Assembly: GCF_030697375.1 (NCBI RefSeq)
Contig: NZ_JAUYQD010000040.1
Coordinates: forward strand, 62,001 to 126,000
Direction: 5' to 3'
DNA from: Rhodoferax sp.
GTDB lineage: Bacteria; Pseudomonadota; Gammaproteobacteria; Burkholderiales; Burkholderiaceae_C
DNA: 64,000 nucleotides
The translations under genes were made by a program, and so were the position numbers. The notes under the pieces were generated by a model, which was not told where the DNA came from, did no database searches, and worked only from the letters and a program-made list of their open reading frames with translations. Position 1 is the stretch's first letter. Each line of letters opens with the position of its first letter. Positions 16,709 through 27,353 of the stretch are shown in pieces.

Positions 16709-18184
16709 CTACATCAACACAATGTCGTACTGCTCCTGCCCCATCGCCGCTTCGCTTTGCAGCGACACCGGTTTGCCGATGAACTCACTCAAACCTGCCA
16801 AATGCTGGCTCTCTTCATCGAGGAACAATTCAATCACTTTGGGGGACGCCACCACACGGAACTCGCGGGGGCTGAACTGGCGGGCTTCGCGCAGGATTTC
16901 GCGAAAGATGTCGTAGGTCACGCTGCGCGCCGTTTTGACAATGCCTTTGCCTTCGCACACGGCGCAGGGCTCACACAGCATGTGCGCCAGGGAATCGCGG
17001 GTGCGTTTGCGTGTCATTTCTACCAAACCCAGTTGCGAAAAACCGCCGACCATTGTTTTGACGCGGTCTCGAGAGAGTTGTTTCTTGAACTCTGCCAAAA
17101 CCGCCGCCCGGTGGTCATCGCGCACCATGTCGATGAAATCCGCAATGATGATTCCACCCAAATTGCGCAAACGCAGTTGCCGGGCGATGGCTTGCGCCGC
17201 CTCCAGATTGGTTTTGAAAATGGTGTCGTCAAAGTTGCGCGCACCGACATAACCACCCGTGTTGACATCTACCGTGGTCAGCGCTTCCGTCTGGTCCACG
17301 ATCAAATAACCACCGGACTTGAGGTCTACCCGGCGTCCAAGGGCTTTGGCAATTTCTTCGTCAATGGAATACAAGTCGAAAATAGGTCGCTCGCCTTTGT
17401 AATGCAGCAGCTTTTCGACCGCCATCGGCATGAATTCGGCGCCAAAGGCCTTGAGGGACTCGAATTGCTCACGAGAATCCACCTTGATGGTCTGGGTGGA
17501 CTCCCCCACCAAGTCGCGCAGTACACGCTGCAACAGGCTCAGGTCCTGGTGCAGCAGGCTTTGCGGTGGGAGCCGCAGGGATGCATCCTTGATGCGCGCC
17601 CAGGCTTTGCGCAAGTAGCTGATGTCTTCGGACAGCTCTGCGTCTGAGGCATCTTCGCCATTGGTGCGCAAAATGAAGCCACCACCCTGAAGGCCTGCCA
17701 GCCTTTGCATACGCGAACGAAGCTCGTCGCGCTGGGCCGTTGGGATTTTTTGGGACACCCCAATGTGATCGTCCTGAGGCAGAAAAACCAACAAACGCCC
17801 GGCAATGCTGATTTGCGTGGACAGCCTGGCTCCTTTGGTGCCAATAGGGTCCTTGATCACCTGCACCAGCAGCGCCTGCCCTTCAAACACCTGCCTCTCA
17901 ATCGGTATCTGAACCTGGCTGGCGCGCGACTCTGACAAAGACTCACCGGTAGCCGGTGGATGCCACACGTCAGCCACATGCAAAAAGGCGGCGCGCTCCA
18001 AGCCGATGTCAATAAACGCCGACTGCATGCCCGGCAGCACGCGGGCCACCTTGCCCAAATACACATTGCCGACCAAGCCACGCTCCAAGGTGCGCTCCAA
18101 GTGCAACTCCTGCACCGCCCCGTTCTCCACGATGGCCACGCGGGTTTCCTGGGGCGACCAGTTGATCAAGATGTCTTGTTGCAT
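16709..18184 (-). CDS. rng: Ribonuclease G
   Basis: A 491-aa RNase E/G family protein beginning [20 protein letters not shown]. The S1 domain follows (about 35-130, containing GNVYLGKVARVLPGMQSAFIDIG), then the 5'-sensor and DNase I-like catalytic region with GGYLIVDQTEALTTVDVNTG, whose Asp residues bind Mg2+, and the zinc-link Cys pair in LCEPCAVCEGKG. It lacks the long C-terminal scaffold of RNase E, so RNase G fits best. It processes 16S rRNA 5' ends and degrades mRNAs. Its start lies 19 bases inside the end of maf. Confidence 0.93.
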   Translation of the reverse strand: MQQDILINWSPQETRVAIVENGAVQELHLERTLERGLVGNVYLGKVARVLPGMQSAFIDIGLERAAFLHVADVWHPPATGESLSESRASQVQIPIERQVFEGQALLVQVIKDPIGTKGARLSTQISIAGRLLVFLPQDDHIGVSQKIPTAQRDELRSRMQRLAGLQGGGFILRTNGEDASDAELSEDISYLRKAWARIKDASLRLPPQSLLHQDLSLLQRVLRDLVGESTQTIKVDSREQFESLKAFGAEFMPMAVEKLLHYKGERPIFDLYSIDEEIAKALGRRVDLKSGGYLIVDQTEALTTVDVNTGGYVGARNFDDTIFKTNLEAAQAIARQLRLRNLGGIIIADFIDMVRDDHRAAVLAEFKKQLSRDRVKTMVGGFSQLGLVEMTRKRTRDSLAHMLCEPCAVCEGKGIVKTARSVTYDIFREILREARQFSPREFRVVASPKVIELFLDEESQHLAGLSEFIGKPVSLQSEAAMGQEQYDIVLM

Positions 18185-18801
18185 GCAAAGCCTACAGTGC
18201 GCAGTGCTTGCGCGGTTTCAAACAAGGGAAGACCCATGATGCCAGAATAGCTGCCACTGATGCGGGCGATGAAAGCCGCCGCCTTGCCCTGTACCCCGTA
18301 GGCCCCGGCTTTGCCCATGGGTTCGCCACTGGCAACATACGTGGCAATCTCCGCCTCGCTCATGGGCCCAAAAGTCACCCGCGATTCGCAGCAGGCCTGC
18401 ACTGTGTTGCCGGCCCAGCCAACAGCAATGGCGGTGAAAACCCGGTGGGTTCGCCCCGAGAGCGCCCGCAGCATGCGCTGGGCGTCCTGCGCATCTGTGG
18501 GCTTACCCAGAATGCTGCGCCCGAGCGCCACGGTGGTATCCGCACACAGAATAGGAGCATTTAGGCCTCCAGCCCTTTCCCATCGTGCGCAAGCAGCTAT
18601 CAATTTAAGAGCAGTTACGCGCTGCACATAGGCCTTGGGCGCCTCACGTGGCAGAACCACTTCCAGTGCTTCAGCATCTTCCGCTGGGGTCGGCAACAAC
18701 AACTCGTGCGCGATGCCCAGTTGCGTCAACAACTCGCTGCGGCGCGGGCTTTGTGAGGCCAAGTAAATAAAGTCACTCACGGTGGTACGGGTGGTTGGCA
18801 T
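18166..18801 (-). CDS. maf: Maf family nucleotide pyrophosphatase
   Basis: A 211-aa Maf/YhdE-type protein: [17 protein letters not shown] at the N-terminus, the catalytic [11 protein letters not shown] segment, and [13 protein letters not shown], with [26 protein letters not shown] near the end. Maf proteins hydrolyse non-canonical or canonical NTPs. The segment [13 protein letters not shown] before ILCADT is encoded by a copy of the two-hairpin repeat (18564-18614) and looks like an insertion relative to E. coli Maf. It overlaps rlmH upstream and rng downstream. The start is ATG 18801 or 18816. Confidence 0.9.
   Translation of the reverse strand: MPTTRTTVSDFIYLASQSPRRSELLTQLGIAHELLLPTPAEDAEALEVVLPREAPKAYVQRVTALKLIAACARWERAGGLNAPILCADTTVALGRSILGKPTDAQDAQRMLRALSGRTHRVFTAIAVGWAGNTVQACCESRVTFGPMSEAEIATYVASGEPMGKAGAYGVQGKAAAFIARISGSYSGIMGLPLFETAQALRTVGFACNKTS
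18564..18614 (+). repeat. Two-hairpin repeat, copy inside maf
   Basis: Contains GGCCTCCAGCCC-like and TGCGCAAGCAGCTAT...AGAGCAG elements matching the intergenic copies, but lies wholly within the maf coding region, read on the opposite strand as part of the protein ([13 protein letters not shown]). The first hairpin is imperfect here. Confidence 0.7.
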
Positions 18802-19240
18802 TGATAGACCATGCACGGTACAACTGCTCGATCAGCAAAACCCGGGCAAAGGCATGTGGCAAAGTCATGTCGGAGAGGCGAATACGCTCATGCGCTGCTT
18901 GGCGGAATGCGGGGTCGATACCGTCCGGGCCACCGATCACCAGCGCGACATCGCCGCCGCCCATTTGCCAGTCGGTGAGCCTGGTTGCCAGGGCATTGGT
19001 CGTCAGGTTGGTGCCCCGCTCGTCCAGCGCCACAATACGTGCGCCCTTGGGGATGGCCGCCTCAATGCGCGCACGCTCAGCCGCATACAGCGTCTCCAGG
19101 GTTTTGGAGCCCCTGGGTTCGGTTTTGACAGCCTTGAGTTCGACCTTCAACTCATGCGGAAACCGCTTGGCGTAGTCGTCCCACGCAGTTTGCGCCCAAT
19201 CGGGCACCCGCTGCCCCACCGCAACAATCACCAACCTCAC
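18773..19240 (-). CDS. rlmH: 23S rRNA (pseudouridine1915-N3)-methyltransferase RlmH
   Basis: A 155-aa SPOUT methyltransferase of normal length. It starts [15 protein letters not shown], has [10 protein letters not shown], the SAM-binding knot loop [12 protein letters not shown] and the conserved C-terminus [20 protein letters not shown]...NHPYHR. It methylates pseudouridine 1915 of 23S rRNA in the assembled ribosome. It is seven bases after rsfS, the usual neighbour, and its 3' end overlaps the start of maf. Confidence 0.95.
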   Translation of the reverse strand: MRLVIVAVGQRVPDWAQTAWDDYAKRFPHELKVELKAVKTEPRGSKTLETLYAAERARIEAAIPKGARIVALDERGTNLTTNALATRLTDWQMGGGDVALVIGGPDGIDPAFRQAAHERIRLSDMTLPHAFARVLLIEQLYRAWSINANHPYHRE

Positions 19241-19247
19241 GGCTCAA

Positions 19248-20042
19248 TCAGGCTTTGCGGGCTGCAGGCTTTTTGGCTGCAGCTTTTTTGGCCGCGACCT
19301 TGGCTACCGTCTTGGCGGGCGCTTTCACGACCAACACCTTGGTCGCCACTTTGACAACAGCCTTAGGCGCCGCTTTTTTAGCAGGTGTCGCTTTGACCGC
19401 AGCAGTTTTGCTTGCCGCGGATTTCACCGCAACCGTCTTGCTGGCTGCAGGTTTGCGAGCCACAGGCTTGCTGGCTGCAACTGGCGCTTCCGGTGCGGCC
19501 TTTACAGCGGCCTTTTTTGCAGGTGTTTTTGCCGCAGCTGTTTTCTTCAACTGCGCTTTGGATGGGAAAGCTTCGGCAACACCTTTTTTGGCAGCGTTGG
19601 AGCGCCGCAGACTGCCTTCTGGTTTCTCCGCCTCTTTGGCCGCCTTTGCAGATTCGGCCATAGCCGGCTTGGAGGCGCCAAACTTCAGGCGGACGGGCTT
19701 CTCGCCCCACAACTCTTCCAAGTTGTAGTAGGTTCGATAGCTGGGCTGCATGATATGCACTACGGCCTGACCGCAGTCCACAATAATCCACTCACCATTG
19801 TCTTCCCCTTCCACGCGGGGCTTGGAAAATCCCGCATCACGCACGGCATCACGCACACTGGCCGCCAAACCTTTGGTCTGCCGGTTGGATGTGCCAGAGG
19901 CAACGATCACCCGCTCAAACAAGGGAGACAGATGCTCGGTGTCAAACACCTGAATATCCTGGGCTTTCACGTCTTCAAGTCCATCGACGATGGCGCGTTG
20001 GAGTTTTTGTATGTCTTTTTTTGCAACCGTTGGAGTAGTCAT
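19248..20042 (-). CDS. rsfS: Ribosomal silencing factor RsfS with long Lys/Ala-rich tail
   Basis: A 264-aa protein. Residues 1 to about 125 are a standard RsfS/Iojap domain (VIVASGTSNRQTKGLAASV, GEWIIVDCGQAVVHIMQP, YYNLEELWG), which binds uL14 and blocks subunit joining in starvation. The remaining ~140 residues are an added low-complexity tail rich in Ala, Lys, Pro and Val with AAKK/PAKKAA-like repeats, resembling histone H1-like tails. The usual RsfS is about 105-150 aa. Its ATG overlaps the nadD stop by one base (TGATG). Confidence 0.9.
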   Translation of the reverse strand: MTTPTVAKKDIQKLQRAIVDGLEDVKAQDIQVFDTEHLSPLFERVIVASGTSNRQTKGLAASVRDAVRDAGFSKPRVEGEDNGEWIIVDCGQAVVHIMQPSYRTYYNLEELWGEKPVRLKFGASKPAMAESAKAAKEAEKPEGSLRRSNAAKKGVAEAFPSKAQLKKTAAAKTPAKKAAVKAAPEAPVAASKPVARKPAASKTVAVKSAASKTAAVKATPAKKAAPKAVVKVATKVLVVKAPAKTVAKVAAKKAAAKKPAARKA

Positions 20043-20635
20043 CAGGAGGTTTGATAAAGGTGATGGTGTTCAATATAACGCGCAACGGGTTCAAAAACCA
20101 GAGGGGCAACGTTTTGTCGGTTCGCTACAGCATGGCGAATCTCTGTGGCACTCGCTGGTATGGGGGGCATTTCCAGCAGACGAATTTCCATAGGGGAGTT
20201 CGATAATGCATCAAAATGTACTGATTCACCCGTAACACTGGCGCGAGCAGCTACACAAATTATAGCAAGTCGGGGAATTTCTTCCCAACGGTGCCAGGAC
20301 GGCAAGGCTTTGGCCTGGTCTTCTCCCACTATCAAAAATAGTTGCGCACCTGGAAACTCGGATTGCAATTCCTGCAAAGTGTCTATGGTGTAGCTGGCAC
20401 CACTGCGCTGTGTTTCCCTGGGGTCAATCACCACTTTGTCTAGTGCGGAAAAAGCCAACTGCGCCATGACCAGCCGGTGCACCGCAGGCGTCAAACCGCG
20501 GATTTTGTGCCATGCATTCCCCGTGGGAATGATCCGCAACGTGTCCAGTTGCAATTCTTGCAGCGCAGCTCTCGCCAGCGCCACATGTCCCCTGTGTGGT
20601 GGATCAAAGGCGCCGCCAAACACGCCTATGCGCAT
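20042..20635 (-). CDS. nadD: Nicotinate-nucleotide adenylyltransferase
   Basis: A 197-aa nucleotidyltransferase. Motif MRIGVFGGAFDPPHRGHVAL at the N-terminus holds the (H/T)xGH ATP-binding site; IPASATEIRHAVA near the end is the second family signature (normally SSTxIR). It makes deamido-NAD from nicotinate mononucleotide. The frame is open a further 62 codons upstream into hemF, but the family N-terminus fixes the ATG at 20635. A diverged repeat copy (20240-20268) lies within the gene. hemF ends 20 bases upstream; rsfS follows with one base of overlap. Confidence 0.93.
   Translation of the reverse strand: MRIGVFGGAFDPPHRGHVALARAALQELQLDTLRIIPTGNAWHKIRGLTPAVHRLVMAQLAFSALDKVVIDPRETQRSGASYTIDTLQELQSEFPGAQLFLIVGEDQAKALPSWHRWEEIPRLAIICVAARASVTGESVHFDALSNSPMEIRLLEMPPIPASATEIRHAVANRQNVAPLVFEPVARYIEHHHLYQTS
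20240..20268 (+). repeat. Diverged two-hairpin repeat, copy inside nadD
   Basis: Reads GCGCGAGCAGCTA...TTATAGCAA, matching the second hairpin half of the repeat with a few substitutions; the first half (GGGCTCTAGCCC) is not recognisable. It codes on the other strand for part of the LAIICVAARAS segment of NadD. A chance match cannot be excluded. Confidence 0.5.
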
Positions 20636-20655
20636 CGGTGCATTTTTCGGACGGT

Positions 20656-21588
20656 TCACACCCAATCCCGGCGCACCAAAAACTGCCGGTACAGTGCCTC
20701 TTCGGCCGAACCTGCTGCAGGAACCGACTGGTAGGACCAGGTTGCATGCGGTGGCATCGACAACAGAATCGACTCGGTGCGCCCACCGGACTGCAATCCA
20801 AAATGCGTGCCACGGTCCCACACCAGGTTGAACTCCACGTAGCGGCCACGCCGGTACAACTGAAAATCCCGCTCCCGGCTCCCGTAAACCGTGTCTTTGC
20901 GCCGCTCCACAATGGGCAGGTAGGCGTCCAAGAAGGCATCCCCTACTGCCTGCAGCATGGCTGAACTGCGATCAAAGCCCAATTCCGAGAAGTCGTCGAA
21001 AAACACGCCCCCCACACCCCGGGGTTCGTTGCGGTGTTTCAGAAAAAAATAGTCATCACACCAGGTTTTGAAGCGTGGGTATTTGTCATCCCCAAAAGGC
21101 TGCAACACCTGTTTGCAAGTTTGGTGAAAATGGACCACATCTTCTTCAAAGCCATAAAACGGGGTCAGGTCCATGCCACCACCAAACCAGCACACCTGGG
21201 CACCATCACCCCCCTTGGCGGCCAGCATGCGCACATTCATATGCACGGTGGGCACGTAGGGGTTGCGCGGATGAAACACCAGCGACACGCCCATGGCCTC
21301 AAACGGAGCCCCGGACAACTCGGGCCGGTGCTGGGTCGCGCTGGGTGGCAATTTGGGCCCGCGCACATGCGAAAACCCGCAGCCAGCGCGCTCAAAGACG
21401 GCACCACCTTCCAGAATTTTGGTGATACCGCTGCCCTGCAATGGCTCACCGGGCGCTTTTTCCCAGGGGTCTGACAAAAAACTGCCGCCGTCGATCGCTG
21501 CAATGGCCGAGGTAATTCGCTCCTGCAGCCCCAAAAGGTAAGTGCGCACCTGCGCAATGCCCTCGGGACTGGCCTTGGATATCACCAC
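20656..21588 (-). CDS. hemF: Oxygen-dependent coproporphyrinogen-III oxidase
   Basis: A 310-aa cytosolic enzyme of heme synthesis converting coproporphyrinogen III to protoporphyrinogen IX with O2. Family signatures are clear: [57 protein letters not shown] and the C-terminal [20 protein letters not shown]. It starts three bases after the purD stop and precedes nadD by 20 bases. The organism therefore has an aerobic route to heme. Confidence 0.95.
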   Translation of the reverse strand: MVISKASPEGIAQVRTYLLGLQERITSAIAAIDGGSFLSDPWEKAPGEPLQGSGITKILEGGAVFERAGCGFSHVRGPKLPPSATQHRPELSGAPFEAMGVSLVFHPRNPYVPTVHMNVRMLAAKGGDGAQVCWFGGGMDLTPFYGFEEDVVHFHQTCKQVLQPFGDDKYPRFKTWCDDYFFLKHRNEPRGVGGVFFDDFSELGFDRSSAMLQAVGDAFLDAYLPIVERRKDTVYGSRERDFQLYRRGRYVEFNLVWDRGTHFGLQSGGRTESILLSMPPHATWSYQSVPAAGSAEEALYRQFLVRRDWV

Positions 21589-21591
21589 CTT

Positions 21592-22887
21592 CTACGCGTG
21601 TTTAACCGCGCGGTGGCCAATGTCGTTGCGGTACTGCATGCCGTCAAAATGAATGCCATGCGTCACCTCGTACACCCGATGCTGTGCTTGCCGCACACTG
21701 TCTGCCAATGCGGTTACGCACAGCACACGCCCCCCCGAAGTCAACAACTGGCCATTCTCTAGCGTGGTGCCCGCATGGAACACGGCCGCATCGTCACTGT
21801 CTTTGGGAATACCGGTGATCAAATCGCCCTTGCGGGGTTGGGCCGGGTAACCCGGTGCAGCCAAGACCACACCCAATGCGGTGCGGCGGTCCCATTGCAA
21901 CTCCACCTCGTCCAACTTGCCATGCGGGCCGGGTTCGGTCGCCGCCCACAGCACATCCACCAAATCGGTCTTCAGCCGCATCAGGATGGGCTGGGTTTCG
22001 GGGTCGCCCATGCGGCAGTTGAATTCGAGTGTTTTGGGATGGCCCTGTGCATCGATCATCAAGCCGGCATACAGGAAGCCCGTGAAAGGAATACCGTCTT
22101 TTTCCATGCCCTTGATGGTGGGCAGAATCACCTCACGCATGGCGCGGGCGTGTACATCGGGTGTTACCACGGGGGCGGGGGAATAGGCCCCCATGCCACC
22201 GGTGTTGGGACCCAGGTCGCCGTCCAGCAGGCGTTTGTGGTCCTGGCTGGTGGCCAGGGGCAGCACGTTGTGGCCATCGCACATGACAATGAAACTGGCC
22301 TCTTCACCGTCCAGAAACTCTTCGATCACCACCCGCGCCCCACCGTCGTTGTGGGAAATGCCCAGTGTGTTGTCCACCAGCATGAAATCAATGGCTTCGT
22401 GTGCTTCGGCTTCTGTCATGGCAACCACCACGCCTTTGCCTGCAGCGAGTCCGTCGGCCTTGACCACGGTGGGCACCCCCATTTTGCTCACATAGGCATG
22501 GGCCGCTACGGGATCGGAAAACGTGGCGTATTCCGCTGTAGGGATGCCATGGCGGCGCATAAAGGCCTTGGAAAACGCCTTGGAGCTTTCCAACTGCGCT
22601 GCCGCCTTGGTGGGGCCAAAAACGCGCAGACCATGCTGGCGAAAATCGTCCACCACACCGGCGGCCAGTGGGCCTTCGGGTCCGACCACGGTCAATTCAA
22701 TTTTGTGGGCCAAGGCCCACTCGCGCAACTCGGCCACACCGGTGACGTTGATGTTTTTGAGCCGAGTGTCCAGTGCTGTGCCGCCGTTGCCCGGGGCTAC
22801 GTACACCATTTGTACTTTGGGAGACTGGGCCAGTTTCCAGGCCAGTGCGTGTTCGCGTCCGCCGCCGCCAATAACCAGGATATTCAT
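21592..22887 (-). CDS. purD: Phosphoribosylamine-glycine ligase
   Basis: A 431-aa ATP-grasp enzyme of purine synthesis. It begins MNILVIGGGGREHALAWKL, has VGPEGPLAAGVVD, the ATP-grasp loop KADGLAAGKGVVVA and the signature RMGDPETQP. Its length is standard. yebC lies nine bases upstream in the same direction and hemF three bases downstream, so it sits early in the long minus-strand operon. Confidence 0.96.
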   Translation of the reverse strand: MNILVIGGGGREHALAWKLAQSPKVQMVYVAPGNGGTALDTRLKNINVTGVAELREWALAHKIELTVVGPEGPLAAGVVDDFRQHGLRVFGPTKAAAQLESSKAFSKAFMRRHGIPTAEYATFSDPVAAHAYVSKMGVPTVVKADGLAAGKGVVVAMTEAEAHEAIDFMLVDNTLGISHNDGGARVVIEEFLDGEEASFIVMCDGHNVLPLATSQDHKRLLDGDLGPNTGGMGAYSPAPVVTPDVHARAMREVILPTIKGMEKDGIPFTGFLYAGLMIDAQGHPKTLEFNCRMGDPETQPILMRLKTDLVDVLWAATEPGPHGKLDEVELQWDRRTALGVVLAAPGYPAQPRKGDLITGIPKDSDDAAVFHAGTTLENGQLLTSGGRVLCVTALADSVRQAQHRVYEVTHGIHFDGMQYRNDIGHRAVKHA

Positions 22888-22896
22888 ATGTAATGT

Positions 22897-23616
22897 TCAG
22901 AGTGCAGCGTTATGGTAGACCTCTTGCGTGTCGTCCAGGTCTTCCAATATGTCCAGCAGTTTTTGCATGCGCACGGCATCATCACCGTCAAGTTCGACGG
23001 TGTTTTCCGCCCGCATGGTCACGCCTGCCACCTCGGCCACCAAACCGGCCGCTTCCAAAGCCGCCTTGACCGACTCAAAGTCGGCAAAGGCGGTGAGCAC
23101 CTCAATGGCACCTTCCTCATCGGTAATCACATCTTCGGCACCCGCCTCCAATGCCACTTCCATCACCTTGTCTTCGCTGGTGCCGGGTGCATAAATCAGT
23201 TGGCCGCAATGCTTGAACTGAAACACCACCGAGCCTTCCGTACCCATGTTGCCGCCGTGTTTACTGAAGGCGTGGCGCACTTCGGCCACCGTGCGCACCC
23301 GGTTGTCGGTCATGGTGTCCACCAGAATGGCGGCACCGCCAATGCCATAGCCTTCGTAGCGAATTTCTTCGTAGCTTACGCCTTCTGCATTGCCCGTGGC
23401 CTTGTCAATGTTGTACTTGACGCGGTCGGCTGGCATATTGGCGGCCTTGGCTTTTTCCACGGCCAAGCGCAAGCGGGGGTTGCAACTCAAGTCCCCGCCA
23501 CCGGCGCGGGCTGCCACCGTAATTTCGCGGATGATGCGGGTCCAAATCTTGCCCCGCTTCTCGTCCTGACGGCCCTTGCGGTGTTGAATATTCGCCCATT
23601 TGCTATGTCCTGCCAC
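22897..23616 (-). CDS. yebC: YebC/PmpR family protein
   Basis: A 239-aa member of the YebC/TACO1 family with the classic start [38 protein letters not shown] and [17 protein letters not shown]. Proteins of this group were long called transcription regulators; some members help ribosomes translate proline-rich stretches. It is the first gene of the purD-hemF-nadD run and diverges from the HerA-like gene across 58 bases that must hold both promoters. Confidence 0.93.
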   Translation of the reverse strand: MAGHSKWANIQHRKGRQDEKRGKIWTRIIREITVAARAGGGDLSCNPRLRLAVEKAKAANMPADRVKYNIDKATGNAEGVSYEEIRYEGYGIGGAAILVDTMTDNRVRTVAEVRHAFSKHGGNMGTEGSVVFQFKHCGQLIYAPGTSEDKVMEVALEAGAEDVITDEEGAIEVLTAFADFESVKAALEAAGLVAEVAGVTMRAENTVELDGDDAVRMQKLLDILEDLDDTQEVYHNAAL

Positions 23617-23674
23617 GGGAAATCCTTTAAAAATTCGTTACGCTATATCCTCGATTGTACTTTTTGAGAGCTCC

Positions 23675-25243
23675 ATGGCTTCTATCTCCGACGCTGGCAT
23701 TCTGATCGCCCAAGGCCGCCACCAAGGCGCAGATCTGCAGTGCTTTTTGCGCCCCGACAAGGCCAACCGCCATGGCCTCATTACCGGCGCCACCGGCACC
23801 GGCAAGACCATCACCCTGCAAACCCTGGCAGAAGGATTTTCCAACCTCGGCGTGCCGGTTTTCATGGCCGATGTCAAGGGCGACCTCACCGGCATTTCCC
23901 AAAAAGGAAATTTGGGAGAAAAACTGGCCAAAGTCCTTGCCGACCGTGCGCTGCCCGCTCCTGAATTTGCAGCATTCCCCACCACCCTGTGGGATGTGTT
24001 TGGCGAACAAGGCCACCCGGTGCGCGCCACGGTCAGCGACCTGGGCCCCTTGCTGCTGGCCCGCATGCTCAACCTCAATGAAACCCAAGCTGGGGTGCTG
24101 CAACTGGTTTTCAAGATTGCCGACGACGACGGCCTGCTGCTGCTGGACATGAAAGACCTGCGCGCCATGTGCCAGCATGTGGGCGAACACGCCAGTGAGT
24201 TCACCACCGAATACGGCAACATCAGTGCCGCCAGCATTGGCGCCATCCAGCGCGGCCTGATGCAGATCGAATCCCAGGGTGGCGACCAGTTCTTTGGCGA
24301 GCCCATGCTCAACATCGCCGACTTCATGCAGACCGACAGCGACGGCCGGGGCGTGGTCAATATTCTGGCGGCCGACAAGCTGATGAACGCCCCGCGCCTG
24401 TACGCCACGTTTTTGCTGTGGATGCTAAGCGAGCTGTTTGAATCCCTGCCCGAAGTGGGTGACCTGGACAAACCCAAGCTGGTGTTTTTCTTTGACGAAG
24501 CCCACTTGCTGTTTGCCGACGCACCCAAGGTGTTGATTGAGCGCATTGAACTGGTGGTGCGCCTGGTGCGCTCCAAAGGCGTGGGCGTGTTTTTTGTCAC
24601 CCAAAACCCGCTGGACATTCCCGACTCGGTGCTGGCCCAACTGGGCAACCGGGTGCAACACGCCCTGCGGGCCTTCACTCCGCGCGACCAGAAGGCCGTC
24701 AAGAGTGCGGCCGACACCATGCGAGGCAACCCGGCGCTGGACATTGCCACCGCCATCACCGAACTGGCCGTGGGCGAAGCCCTGGTCAGCCTGCTGGACG
24801 AGAAAGGCCGCCCCGGCATCACCGAGCGCGTGTACGTGCTGCCCCCCGCCAGCCAGATTGGCCCCATTAGCCCGGCGCAGCGCAAGGCCTTGCTGGACAA
24901 CTCCATCGTCGCCGGCGTTTATGAAAAAACCGTGGACCGCGCATCCGCCTACGAAGCCCTCAAAGGCCATGCCCAAGACCGCCTGGCGCAAGAACCTGTC
25001 AGCACCGCGGCGGGCGCGTCCCGTGCCCCCAACGGCGGCCCTGCTCCTGGCCAACCCACCGCAGCGCCCGAGCGGGGCCTTCTGGACAGCCTGGGCGACA
25101 TGCTGGGCGGCGGTGCCCGGCGCACCCGTGCCGGTGTGGGTGAGCAACTCATCAAAAGCGCCGCCAGTTCCATTGGCCGCGAAGTCGGCCGCCAGATCAT
25201 TCGCGGTGTGCTGGGCGGCATCTTTGGCGGGTCCCGGCGTTAA
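23675..25243 (+). CDS. yjgR: HerA-like/YjgR (DUF853) ATPase
   Basis: A 522-aa protein of the FtsK-HerA superfamily. Walker A GATGTGKT is near residue 40, Walker [13 protein letters not shown] near 270, and the arginine/sensor segment [18 protein letters not shown] near 345. A Gly/Ala/Pro linker precedes a C-terminal helix with [22 protein letters not shown]. coli YjgR has the same layout; its function is not established. No NurA-like nuclease is adjacent, so a DNA-end-resection role is unsupported. I chose the ATG at 23675 because homology begins at [12 protein letters not shown]. Confidence 0.85.
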   Translation: MASISDAGILIAQGRHQGADLQCFLRPDKANRHGLITGATGTGKTITLQTLAEGFSNLGVPVFMADVKGDLTGISQKGNLGEKLAKVLADRALPAPEFAAFPTTLWDVFGEQGHPVRATVSDLGPLLLARMLNLNETQAGVLQLVFKIADDDGLLLLDMKDLRAMCQHVGEHASEFTTEYGNISAASIGAIQRGLMQIESQGGDQFFGEPMLNIADFMQTDSDGRGVVNILAADKLMNAPRLYATFLLWMLSELFESLPEVGDLDKPKLVFFFDEAHLLFADAPKVLIERIELVVRLVRSKGVGVFFVTQNPLDIPDSVLAQLGNRVQHALRAFTPRDQKAVKSAADTMRGNPALDIATAITELAVGEALVSLLDEKGRPGITERVYVLPPASQIGPISPAQRKALLDNSIVAGVYEKTVDRASAYEALKGHAQDRLAQEPVSTAAGASRAPNGGPAPGQPTAAPERGLLDSLGDMLGGGARRTRAGVGEQLIKSAASSIGREVGRQIIRGVLGGIFGGSRR

Positions 25244-25308
25244 ATCGCCCTCAATACCCCCCCTACCCCCTTTCAACCCAGACCTTCACAAGAGAGAAAA
25301 GGAACCCC

Positions 25309-25962
<654 letters not shown>

Positions 25963-25989
25963 GACCTTCAACCATTTTTTGAGCCAAAT

Positions 25990-26043
25990 AGGGCTCTAGC
26001 CCTTATGGAATATGCGCAAGCAGCTATTTAATTAATAGCAAAA
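25990..26043 (+). repeat. Two-hairpin repeat, upp-codA gap
   Basis: The cleanest copy. The first palindrome GGGCTCTAGCCC is at 25991-26002; the second, GCTAT / ATAGC, is at 26023-26027 and 26035-26039 within TGCGCAAGCAGCTAT. It ends 17 bases upstream of the codA ATG. Confidence 0.85.
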
Positions 26044-26060
26044 GTACCGGGAGTTCCGCC

Positions 26061-27353
26061 ATGCTCGATCTGCTCATCCACAACGCCACCCTGCCCGATG
26101 GGCGCACCGAGATGTCGGTGGCGGTGCACAACGGCCGCATCACCGAGGTCACGCAGGGCCTGCAAGCGCCTGCCGCCGAAGTGCTGGACGCCGGGGGCCT
26201 GCTGCTGAGCCCGCCGTTTGTGGATGTGCACTTCCACATGGACGCCACGCTCAGCTACGGCATGCCGCGCGTCAACCAGAGCGGCACGCTGCTGGAGGGC
26301 ATTGCGCTGTGGGGCGAGCTCAAGCCCAGCCTGACGGCGGACGCCATCATTGAACGCGCCCTGACCTACTGCGACTGGGCCGTGGCCCAGGGCCTGCTGG
26401 CCATCCGCTCGCATGTGGACACCAGCGACCCGCGTTTGCTGGCCGTGGAAGCCCTGCTGGAAGTCAAAAAACGCGTGGCCCCCTACATCGACCTGCAACT
26501 GGTCGCCTTTCCGCAAGACGGCGTGCTGCGCACACCGGGCGGCATGGACAGCCTGAAACGCGCGCTGGACCTGGGCGTGGACGTCGTCGGCGGCATTCCC
26601 CACTTCGAGCGGACCATGGCGGATGGCGCCACCAGCGTCAAGCTGCTGTGCGAGCTGGCGGCCGAACGCGGCAAACTGGTGGACATGCACTGCGACGAGT
26701 CCGACGACCCGCACTCGCGCCACATCGAGTCACTTGCCTATGAAACCCAGCGCCTGGGCCTGCACGGGCGCGTGACCGGCTCACACCTCACCTCCATGCA
26801 CAGCATGGACAATTACTACGTCACCAAGCTCATGGGCCTGATGGTCGAAGCCCAGGTGCATGTGGCGAGCAACCCCTGCGTCAACATCACCCTGCAGGGC
26901 CGCCACGACACCTACCCCAAGCGCCGCGGCCTGACCCGCGTGCCCGAACTCATGGCCGCCGGCCTGACCGTGGCCTTTGGCCAGGACGACATGATGGACC
27001 CCTGGTACAGCTTGGGCTGCGCCGACATGCTGGACGTGGCCAGCATGGGCCTGCACGTGGCGCAGATGACCAGCCAGACCGCCATGCGCCAGTGCTTTGA
27101 AGCGGTAACCACCCACCCGGCGCGCATTCTGCAACTGGAAGGCTATGGGATTGCGGCCGGTAGCCACGCCGACTTCGTGCTGCTACAAGCGCGCGACCCG
27201 GTGGAAGCGCTGCGCCTGAAGGCCACGCGGCTGAAGGTGTTCAAGCGGGGGAAGCTGTTGTCGGAAACGGCGCCCCGCACGGCCGCGCTCACCTTGCCGG
27301 GGCGACCTGCGCAGACATCGTTCATGCACGGAAAAGCAACAGGTTTGGAGTGA
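26061..27353 (+). CDS. codA: Cytosine deaminase-type amidohydrolase
   Basis: A 430-aa amidohydrolase with metal-ligand motifs in order: FVDVHFHMDATL (about 54-65), IRSHVDTSD (about 115-123), VDMHCDESDD (about 212-221), GSHLTSMHS (about 238-246) and GQDDMMDPWY (about 310-319), fitting the CodA subgroup that converts cytosine to uracil. Placement after upp supports cytosine salvage. Related enzymes deaminate other pyrimidines or triazines, so the substrate is likely but not proven. No cytosine permease gene is nearby. Confidence 0.88.
   Translation: MLDLLIHNATLPDGRTEMSVAVHNGRITEVTQGLQAPAAEVLDAGGLLLSPPFVDVHFHMDATLSYGMPRVNQSGTLLEGIALWGELKPSLTADAIIERALTYCDWAVAQGLLAIRSHVDTSDPRLLAVEALLEVKKRVAPYIDLQLVAFPQDGVLRTPGGMDSLKRALDLGVDVVGGIPHFERTMADGATSVKLLCELAAERGKLVDMHCDESDDPHSRHIESLAYETQRLGLHGRVTGSHLTSMHSMDNYYVTKLMGLMVEAQVHVASNPCVNITLQGRHDTYPKRRGLTRVPELMAAGLTVAFGQDDMMDPWYSLGCADMLDVASMGLHVAQMTSQTAMRQCFEAVTTHPARILQLEGYGIAAGSHADFVLLQARDPVEALRLKATRLKVFKRGKLLSETAPRTAALTLPGRPAQTSFMHGKATGLE

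Noticed and set aside
15331..16782. A 483-codon plus-strand frame antisense to the double glycosyltransferase.
   Set aside because: The minus strand carries both GT4 motifs; this frame has no support.
25990..26043. The repeat hairpins as rho-independent terminators.
   Set aside because: Stems of only 5 bp and no T-run follow them on either strand.
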